DNA from: Bacteroidetes bacterium UBA6063
GTDB lineage: Bacteria; Bacteroidota; Bacteroidia; NS11-12g; UBA9320
Assembly (NCBI GenBank): GCA_002428905.1
Contig: DIYD01000111.1
Span: 1 to 9,690 of the forward strand
Direction of reading: 5' to 3'
Length of the DNA: 9,690 nt
Positions 1 to 4,881 of this stretch are shown here, one piece after another. Positions within the stretch are counted from its first letter, which is position 1. Each line of letters opens with the position of its first letter. The notes under the pieces are model-generated. The model was not told the DNA's origin. It searched no databases and worked only from the letters and a program-made list of their open reading frames with translations. Position numbers and translations under genes: made by a program.

Positions 1-722
1 AAACCGTTGAGTCCTCGAACAAGAAAGAACAATAGAGTAATGCTCAATCCAGTGCGGATGAGCCGTCTTTTGCGCATAGCTTCCGAAACATCCGAAGCGT
101 ACCAGGATCCGATGTAATAACCCAGTGCCATTACACCTATCCAGGGGAGCAGCGGGTAGAAGCTCATAATGAACCGATTACCGATCTGATGAAACGTTTG
201 AGCGTGCAGTAATGCCAGCACTCCCGTGTCGTCTAAGCCCAGGTAATCCAATGCGTTATGACCAAGAAGAATGATTAAGCTAAAGCTGAGAATTACGTTT
301 TTGGGCAGGTGAATTAACCCGGCTAATCCAATCATAGAAAGACCCAGAACCCAAATCACGCCAAGGATGATCACCGAAAATCGGAGGTCAAAAAACCAGG
401 CTAAATTGATGAGAGTAGCTTCCATCAACATCAACCAGAGACCACGTTTTACCAGAAATTTGGATACTTCCGTTTTGGATTTTCGCTGCGCCATTAAAAA
501 AATAGACGCGCCAGCCAGGAGGCAAAAAATGGGTGCACAGAAGTGTGTGATCCATCGAGTAAAAAAGACGGCCAGGTTCGATTGAACCGGATCTACCGGT
601 GAGTACTGAAACGCTCCAGTGTGAAAGTAGTCGCGCACGTGATCGAGTGCCATAAGAACCATAATGATTCCTTTGAGAAGATCAAGAGAAGATATTCGAT
701 TGGATTTGGGCACGGATGACAC
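1..722 (-). CDS. DUF1624 / HGSNAT-like multi-pass membrane protein, partial (C-terminus beyond window)
   Basis: The reverse strand is open from a stop at about 734 to the window edge and gives about 240 residues. Near the N-terminus is SSLDLLKGIIMVLMALDHV followed by RDYFH, the hallmark of the DUF1624 (heparan-alpha-glucosaminide N-acetyltransferase catalytic-like) family. TRWITHFCAPIFCLLAGAS follows, also typical, then several hydrophobic helices. Family members are integral inner-membrane proteins of roughly 370-400 residues, so about a third is missing. They are presumed acyl-transfer proteins, but the substrate is unknown here. No ATG precedes the conserved N-terminal motif. In-frame GTG codons at 722-720 and 713-711 are the only plausible starts that keep it; an ATG at 662-660 would cut through it. 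It lies 47 bp downstream of the SUKH gene on the same strand and may be the last known member of that operon. The family call is firm, the function is not. Confidence 0.85.
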   Translation of the reverse strand, partial: MSSVPKSNRISSLDLLKGIIMVLMALDHVRDYFHTGAFQYSPVDPVQSNLAVFFTRWITHFCAPIFCLLAGASIFLMAQRKSKTEVSKFLVKRGLWLMLMEATLINLAWFFDLRFSVIILGVIWVLGLSMIGLAGLIHLPKNVILSFSLIILLGHNALDYLGLDDTGVLALLHAQTFHQIGNRFIMSFYPLLPWIGVMALGYYIGSWYASDVSEAMRKRRLIRTGLSITLLFFLVRGLNG

Positions 723-769
723 AGGATCAAAACTAGAGGATTTTGCCACTTTTCCAATGGTGCACGTGA

Positions 770-1933
770 CTAATTGAACAAAAAGAAGAGCAGGCCAGAG
801 CCGATTAGAATTAGAATTACGAGTAACATAATTTTTTCATAAGTCAGCGTCCCGGTGTCACGTGGCTTATGTTGCACGTCATTACTTTTTTTATGCATGT
901 ATGGGGTGATGAAGGGCTCTTCATTCATCTTTTTTCGGAGTAAGCTGAGATTTGGGTAGATGCGATTTACATCCGTTATATGGTTAGATTGGCTGTTCTT
1001 TAGTTTCTCAATGAAACGTTCAATTTCCAGGTATTTCGACTTGGGTATACTGTATTGCAACAGGTTACGATGTTTATCAAAACCAGTAATACACATGTTG
1101 TAATATTTCAAGCAGTGTTCCTTGGTGAGGTAACCCGTGAAAGCGAAGAAGTATAGAAGCTCGTCCCCATACAAGTTCCTGGTCGAGTTGAAAAACTTCG
1201 TCATTTGAGTCATAAACCACGTACTGACCCAATGCTTTAACGGATCACTTTCTTCCAGTATATCTTCAAAGTCAATATGGCTGCCAAATAACGATTGACG
1301 CTCAGAGAAAACCTGTTTGTATATGGGATAGGTATGCCAAATGTATTGATAAAAGATAAGGTCTAACTTTTTATCAATATGGTTAGTCAACCACGCATTG
1401 AAATCTATGCGTTCACCCAAATTGTTCCTTACTGGTTTCACAAAGCAGTGATATGGGTCTATTTCCCAGATGTTTCCATATTCTTCGTCGCTGTTTACCA
1501 CCAAATAGTAGCCCGGATGCAACGGAATGCAACCCTTGATATGCGATCGCAATTCATTACCCCTCGGAAGAATCTTAAATTGGGTTAGGTCTTCCCGATT
1601 TTTAAGCACGGAGGAATCCAAATAAGTAGCCGTTGGTTTGGTAAGCATGAATGCTGAGTTAACCGCACCCAGAAGATGGTGGTTTTTAGACACGTTGTCC
1701 ACCAGTGGGAAGAGTATTTGATAGTCTGCTCTTTCGGTAAATATGCCATTTGCCACAGTTGTAACCAGATTGGCATAAGCTGCAGGTAATTTTATCTGGT
1801 TTCGCTGCTCGAATTCGTTCACTTCAGCTGGTGTTAAGCAAGGTTGTAGCGTACAATGCGATAGATCGTATTCTGGCCCCAACTTACCTAAAAGTGCAAT
1901 TCGATCAATCAAATGTTGAGGTACGGTGGTCAT
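770..1933 (-). CDS. SUKH (SMI1/KNR4)-domain protein with C-terminal membrane anchor
   Basis: This is a 387-residue protein from the ATG at 1933-1931. Residues about 33-65 (LTPAEVNEFEQRNQIKLPAA, then NGIF) match the start of the SMI1/KNR4 fold. About 134-160 (GCIPLHPGYYLVVN, then GNIWEID) match its beta-strand core, and FNAWL near 178 closes it. The family is known for immunity proteins of polymorphic toxin systems and for other protein-binding roles. Residues about 190-340 are a helical, aromatic-rich extension that I do not recognise. Residues about 368-387 are a single hydrophobic helix (LLVILILIGSGLLFFLF) at the extreme C-terminus. This resembles a tail anchor that would hold the SUKH domain on the cytoplasmic face of the membrane. 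An in-frame TTG at 1966-1964 overlaps the preceding gene's stop and would add 11 residues. I prefer the ATG because it is the commoner codon and the added residues are not needed by the domain. No toxin domain is visible nearby. Confidence 0.8.
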   Translation of the reverse strand: MTTVPQHLIDRIALLGKLGPEYDLSHCTLQPCLTPAEVNEFEQRNQIKLPAAYANLVTTVANGIFTERADYQILFPLVDNVSKNHHLLGAVNSAFMLTKPTATYLDSSVLKNREDLTQFKILPRGNELRSHIKGCIPLHPGYYLVVNSDEEYGNIWEIDPYHCFVKPVRNNLGERIDFNAWLTNHIDKKLDLIFYQYIWHTYPIYKQVFSERQSLFGSHIDFEDILEESDPLKHWVSTWFMTQMTKFFNSTRNLYGDELLYFFAFTGYLTKEHCLKYYNMCITGFDKHRNLLQYSIPKSKYLEIERFIEKLKNSQSNHITDVNRIYPNLSLLRKKMNEEPFITPYMHKKSNDVQHKPRDTGTLTYEKIMLLVILILIGSGLLFFLFN

Positions 1934-1962
1934 ATGCAAAGGGAAAACAGGTTGATCATGGG

Positions 1963-2685
1963 TCAAAAAGAATCTATTATATAAATGGGTAGGTCACATG
2001 CGTCCAGATCCTTCAATAACTGCTGTGTCATATCAAAGGTAAGGTCGGCATCCTCTTCATCCATATAAAACAACAGGTCAAGGAGGTCAAAAGACCGCAG
2101 TTGGTCGTAAACGCCAAAAGTTAAAGGATCATCCCGCCATTTCTGTACATGAGTCAACCAAACCGCAATCGAATCTGGGTCGGTTAGGCCGTGACTGCTG
2201 CCGTACAGACAAACATGAGCCGACACCATTTGTAATACTTGTACGCATAAGCTGAAATTATTGTATCCCACACGGTAATCAAACTGGTGTTTCTCAAAGC
2301 TGTTTTTCGATAGGGTCTTGTCCAGGTAATCCTTAAGATGGTCATTAATCGTATTGATGGCGTTGATCAGGTCTAATGAATATTTGGCACGTGAGGCCCA
2401 TATGAGTTCCTTTATTCCATAGTCTTTGAGTTGAAGCGATTTCGAAACGTCATAATCTATGTTGTAGGTTAAGGAATAAATCATATCCGCTTCTTCAAAG
2501 GTCAGTGATGAAAGATCGTGTTGAATCTTCGGGATCAAACGGCTTGCGTTTTCCCAGAGTTCCATTCGTTCACGGTCGTGGGCATCGTATTCTAACCAAC
2601 GCTCTTTTTTACAACGACCAATGAACTCAATGAGTTCCTCGTCCCTGGTACTGTCAAATGTAAAGACTGTTATGTCCCGGCCCAT
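1963..2685 (-). CDS. hypothetical protein, acidic and helical, 240 aa
   Basis: I do not recognise the family. The protein begins MGRDITVFTFD, is rich in Asp/Glu, lacks a signal peptide or membrane helix, and appears mostly alpha-helical. It ends with a hydrophobic stretch, LPIYIIDSF. The middle contains EADMIYSLTYNIDYDV and the C-terminal part DLLDLLFYMDEEDADLTFD. The frame can be extended to 2742, but the extra residues (MYLIIHLSLF...) look like translated leader and sit on a poor start; the ATG at 2685-2683 is preferred. It is the first gene of a minus-strand run. Its stop is 29 bp from the SUKH gene's ATG, or overlaps that gene's alternative TTG start, so the two are probably co-transcribed. 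Pairing with a SUKH gene would fit a role in an immunity-type locus, but that is inference only. Confidence 0.7.
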   Translation of the reverse strand: MGRDITVFTFDSTRDEELIEFIGRCKKERWLEYDAHDRERMELWENASRLIPKIQHDLSSLTFEEADMIYSLTYNIDYDVSKSLQLKDYGIKELIWASRAKYSLDLINAINTINDHLKDYLDKTLSKNSFEKHQFDYRVGYNNFSLCVQVLQMVSAHVCLYGSSHGLTDPDSIAVWLTHVQKWRDDPLTFGVYDQLRSFDLLDLLFYMDEEDADLTFDMTQQLLKDLDACDLPIYIIDSF

Positions 2686-2691
2686 GAATCT

Positions 2692-2699
2692 CAAATATA
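2692..2699 (-). promoter_or_regulatory. possible -7 box (TATATTTG) for the 240-aa gene / SUKH operon
   Basis: The reverse strand reads TATATTTG, a match to the Bacteroidota -7 consensus TAnnTTTG, ending only 6 bases before the ATG at 2685. No TTG is present at the expected 19-21 bp further upstream. If real, the transcript would be leaderless or nearly so. One such match per few kilobases is expected by chance, so this is weak. Confidence 0.25.
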
Positions 2700-2781
2700 A
2701 AGCGGTAGAGTGAAAAAGACTCAGATGGATTATTAAGTACAACTATGTGACAACGCGACCAGGCATTCGGTGTGATTATAT

Positions 2782-2789
2782 TATCTTTG
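2782..2789 (+). promoter_or_regulatory. possible -7 box (TATCTTTG) for the small membrane protein gene
   Basis: TATCTTTG matches the Bacteroidota -7 consensus TAnnTTTG and lies 12 bases before the ATG at 2802. No TTG -33 element is seen at the usual spacing. The following GGGTGAAAAGGCA contains a Shine-Dalgarno-like AAAAGG about 3 bases before the ATG. If the box is the promoter, most of this would be transcribed as a very short leader. Confidence 0.25.
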
Positions 2790-2801
2790 GGTGAAAAGGC
2801 A

Positions 2802-3236
2802 ATGCGTAGTTCAGTGAAAATACAAGGTTGGTTTTGGGCGGTTGCAGTCATCCTGCTTTTGTGGAATCTTACCGGAATACTCAACTTCATGCAGCATCTG
2901 AACACCCCAGAGTCCTTAGTACAGAATAGCTCTGAAGCCGAACGAAAGCTGTTAGGCATATATCCACTATGGGCTATGATGGGCTTTGGTGTGGCCGTGT
3001 TTGGCGGCAGTATTGCTGCGGTTACCCTGCTTATGCGACGAAAAATATCTACGTTTTTCTTCATCGCTTCGTTGGTTGGCATCATTGTCCAAATGATCTA
3101 TACCCTGCCTATAGGTATAGAGGTGGGGCCAAACGGGTATTGGGTTGGCATTATGTCTGTGCTTCTGGTAAGCCTGGCTATTCTGGGGATCTGGTTATCG
3201 CAATATGCCGTAATCAAAGGTTGGATGAAGGGTTAG
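2802..3236 (+). CDS. small four-helix membrane protein of unknown function
   Basis: This is a 144-residue protein from the ATG at 2802. It has four hydrophobic segments, at about 9-30, 56-78, 82-104 and 112-135, and short charged loops. The WNLTGILNFM segment, the SEAERKLLGIYPLWAMMGFG region, AVFGGSIAAVTLLMRRK and the terminal IKGWMKG follow the pattern of a Bacteroidota family of about 150 residues. Databases often label that family 'sugar transporter' without functional support. The frame opens earlier at a GTG (2772), but the ATG at 2802 follows an AAAAGG ribosome-binding-like stretch and starts just before the first helix. It is divergent from the 240-aa gene and convergent with the DoxX-like gene, ending 81 bp before that gene's stop. 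Its role is unknown; I would not call it a transporter. Confidence 0.8.
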   Translation: MRSSVKIQGWFWAVAVILLLWNLTGILNFMQHLNTPESLVQNSSEAERKLLGIYPLWAMMGFGVAVFGGSIAAVTLLMRRKISTFFFIASLVGIIVQMIYTLPIGIEVGPNGYWVGIMSVLLVSLAILGIWLSQYAVIKGWMKG

Positions 3237-3288
3237 GTTCTTGATCACCAGCGCAAATACATCGCTCAAATCTATGGTAAACAGAAAG

Positions 3289-3303
3289 GGGGGCAGTGCC
3301 CCC
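3289..3303 (-). terminator. GC-rich hairpin between convergent genes, probable terminator of the DoxX-like gene
   Basis: GGGGGC-AGT-GCCCCC forms a strong 6-bp stem with a 3-base loop. On the reverse strand it begins 15 bases past the DoxX-like stop and is followed by CTTTCTGTTT, a T-rich tract suitable for intrinsic termination. On the forward strand, which ends the small membrane protein gene, no T tract follows, so termination in that direction is less convincing. Confidence 0.5.
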
Positions 3304-3317
3304 GGTAATTCGTATGT

Positions 3318-3695
3318 TTATGCTTTGGCGGTTTTTGATGCACCTCGTGCGTGTCGAGTTAAGAACGATCCGGCTAAGAGCAGGAGTGCTACCATCGCTG
3401 CGCCAAATTCCCCATCGTCGAGGTTTACGTGACCCGAAATAGCCAACAGAATGTTGTAAAAGAATCCGGCATAAGCAAAGGTGCGTAGCGTTTCCGACTT
3501 GCTAACCCATATGGCCAACACCCCAAGAATTTTGGCAATCGCCAGAGGATATATAATGTACGTCGGGAAGTTTAAGTTGGTAAACGTCGTGGAAACCAAT
3601 TCGTAGTCGGTGAAATACATAAATGCACTAAAGAGCATTAGAAGGCTGAATAAGATCGTCGTAATTCTAAAAATCCATAGGTTTCTTTTGTTCAT
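3318..3695 (-). CDS. DoxX-like family membrane protein
   Basis: This is a 125-residue protein with four membrane helices at about 8-27, 46-65, 72-90 and 96-114. The segment LFSAFMYFTDYELVSTTFTN, followed by LNFPTYIIYPLAIAKILGVLA, is the characteristic start of DoxX-like (DoxX_2) proteins. AYAGFFYNILLAISGHVNLDD and a last helix follow, and the length is normal for the family. Members are inner-membrane proteins of mostly unknown role; distant relatives are linked to redox homeostasis. The ATG at 3695-3693 is the first codon of the open frame and places the first helix normally. It lies 73 bp downstream of the MarR gene on the same strand and is likely controlled by it. The gap is very AT-rich and holds CCATGG and TGGAAAAT motifs shared with the region upstream of marR. 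The basic tail HARGASKTAKA would face the cytoplasm. Confidence 0.87.
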   Translation of the reverse strand: MNKRNLWIFRITTILFSLLMLFSAFMYFTDYELVSTTFTNLNFPTYIIYPLAIAKILGVLAIWVSKSETLRTFAYAGFFYNILLAISGHVNLDDGEFGAAMVALLLLAGSFLTRHARGASKTAKA

Positions 3696-3726
3696 AATTG
3701 AAAATTAATTGTTATGTTTAAAAATA

Positions 3727-3754
3727 CCATGGGTATAAACACCATGGAAAATAT
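3727..3754. promoter_or_regulatory. possible MarR operator upstream of the DoxX-like gene
   Basis: Two CCATGG palindromes (3727-3732 and 3742-3747) stand 15 bp apart. The second runs into TGGAAAAT (3745-3752), the same word that is repeated three times on the other side of marR. They sit 32-59 bp before the doxX-like start codon, a suitable place for a MarR operator. The assignment rests only on repetition and position. Confidence 0.35.
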
Positions 3755-3768
3755 TTATATAAAATTTT

Positions 3769-4218
3769 TTATCCTCTCATCTGGTCTAACAATTTGCTGA
3801 ATTCGACCGCCTGTTTGGGATCAACACGTTCCAGAATAACCGGAATCTGGTCATGATCCATTTCGTCGGTCTGGGTTAACAGCTTAAGCCCGGCCTTTGA
3901 TATGCGCACATATACGATGCGTCTATCGGTATCGCTGCGTTTACGTTCTATGAGCCTTTTGTCAAGCAGTTTGTCTGCCAATCGGGTAGCATTTGGTGAC
4001 TTGTCAATCATGCGCGATTTTACATCCGACATAGCGAGCCAATCGCCCGCGCCCCTGAGTATACGCAAAATATTGTGTTGTTGTAAAGACAAACCATAAG
4101 GCTTTAGGTACTCCGTTACCAACATTTTAAACCAGGAAGCAGTAAACACGAGATTTGTAATGAACCGGTGACGGTCATCCTGAAATACCATGTTAACTTC
4201 TTCTTCAATGCGTGCCAT
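3769..4218 (-). CDS. MarR family transcriptional regulator
   Basis: This is a 149-residue winged-helix regulator. An N-terminal dimerisation helix (about 12-38) is followed by GLSLQQHNILRILRG (42-56) and the recognition-helix region SPNATRLADKLLDKRLIER (74-92). The wing contains the family signature RSDTDRRIVYVRISKAG (94-110), and a C-terminal helix ends QMRG. The length is typical. No cysteine sensor is present, so direct thiol oxidation sensing is unlikely. I use the ATG at 4218; a second ATG at 4191 (MVFQDD) would also keep the whole domain. The gene is divergent from the RibD-C-domain gene and precedes the DoxX-like gene. Repeated TGGAAAAT words flank it on both sides, which suggests that it controls itself and these two neighbours. 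The ligand is not predictable. Confidence 0.9.
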   Translation of the reverse strand: MARIEEEVNMVFQDDRHRFITNLVFTASWFKMLVTEYLKPYGLSLQQHNILRILRGAGDWLAMSDVKSRMIDKSPNATRLADKLLDKRLIERKRSDTDRRIVYVRISKAGLKLLTQTDEMDHDQIPVILERVDPKQAVEFSKLLDQMRG

Positions 4219-4225
4219 TGCAATG

Positions 4226-4233
4226 CAAAGGTA
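4226..4233 (-). promoter_or_regulatory. possible -7 box (TACCTTTG) for marR
   Basis: The reverse strand reads TACCTTTG, matching TAnnTTTG, and ends 7 bases before the marR ATG at 4218. No clear TTG -33 element lies at 19-21 bp. The TGGAAAAT repeats begin 18 bp upstream of the box, where a bound repressor would block polymerase. Weak on its own. Confidence 0.3.
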
Positions 4234-4250
4234 TACTAAATTAATTTACA

Positions 4251-4293
4251 TGGAAAATAAAACGTTGGAAAATAAATGATTGATGGAAAATGA
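4251..4293. repeat. three direct repeats of TGGAAAAT, candidate MarR operator
   Basis: TGGAAAATAA at 4251-4260, TGGAAAATAA at 4266-4275 and TGGAAAATGA at 4284-4293 are direct repeats with start-to-start spacings of 15 and 18 bp. They lie between the divergent marR start (4218) and the RibD-C gene start (4348). A fourth copy is at 3745-3752, before the DoxX-like gene. MarR proteins usually bind inverted repeats, so the direct arrangement leaves the binding protein uncertain. Confidence 0.4.
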
Positions 4294-4347
4294 TCGAATG
4301 TTAGTGAAAGTGAAGACGTTCATATTTCTTTGCCAAAAATCAACAAT

Positions 4348-4881
4348 ATGGCTTCGAAACTAGCACTTTACATCAGCATGAGCCTCGACGGTTATTTGGC
4401 AGGTGTTGACGACGATATATCTTGGTTGGATGCAATGGATCACGAGGGAGAAGACTATGGATATGTTGAATTCAGCAAAGACGTAGCCTCCTATATTGTG
4501 GGAAAGCGAACGTACGACGTGGTTACTACGCTGACAGGTGGAGAATTTCCCCAGGCGCAGCAATACGACTGCTATGTCATCACACGACAGAACCTTACCA
4601 ATAAAAATGGTGTGACCTTTTATAACGGAGATCTAAAATCTCTTGTTGAAAGGTTGAAACAGGAAGACAAGGGTAAAATCTATTGCGATGGGGGAGGTGA
4701 GATTGTCCGTTTGTTACTGGAAGATGATCTGATCGACGAGTTTACCATAGCTGTAATCCCAATTATACTGGGAGATGGCATTCGGTTGTTCAAAGGTGGA
4801 GTGCCGCATCGTGATATCAAACTGGTTGGATCAACACAATACGATTCCGGTTTGGTTCAGTTGAGGTACGTACGTGCCTAA
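4348..4881 (+). CDS. dihydrofolate reductase family protein (RibD C-terminal domain)
   Basis: This is a 177-residue single-domain protein. ALYISMSLDGYLAG (6-19) is the typical first strand and loop of the RibD-C/DHFR fold. VGKRTYDVV (51-59) is the usual following motif. CDGGGEIVRLLLEDDLIDEF (113-132), then PIILGDGIRLF (138-148), form the conserved NAD(P)H-binding and LGdGirLF signatures. Members resemble small Bacillus proteins such as YwjB and YyaP and are presumed NAD(P)H-dependent reductases. They are not the housekeeping folate enzyme, and the substrate is unknown. An in-frame TTG at 4330 would add six residues; the ATG at 4348 is preferred. The gene is divergent from marR and downstream of the TGGAAAAT repeats, so probably MarR-controlled. 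Its stop codon overlaps the stop of the convergent kinase gene. Confidence 0.9.
   Translation: MASKLALYISMSLDGYLAGVDDDISWLDAMDHEGEDYGYVEFSKDVASYIVGKRTYDVVTTLTGGEFPQAQQYDCYVITRQNLTNKNGVTFYNGDLKSLVERLKQEDKGKIYCDGGGEIVRLLLEDDLIDEFTIAVIPIILGDGIRLFKGGVPHRDIKLVGSTQYDSGLVQLRYVRA

Noticed and set aside
1963..2742. Longer N-terminus for the 240-aa protein starting at 2742
   Set aside because: The added 19 residues look like translated leader, would cover a possible promoter box, and crowd the divergent gene. The ATG at 2685 is better placed.
2654..3085. Minus-strand open frame of 143 codons opposite the small membrane protein gene
   Set aside because: It overlaps the plus-strand gene antisense, has no recognisable domain, and lacks the membrane pattern and family likeness seen on the plus strand.
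2969..3432. Plus-strand open frames at 2969-3244 and 3241-3432
   Set aside because: The first is an out-of-frame shadow of the small membrane protein gene. The second crosses the hairpin and runs antisense to the DoxX-like gene. Neither has protein-like composition.
3727..3747. CCATGG pair as a marR transcription terminator
   Set aside because: Each unit is a short self-palindrome, and the pairing between them is only 6 bp with a 9-base loop. The sequence that follows on the minus strand is mixed rather than a clean T tract, so an operator reading is at least as likely.
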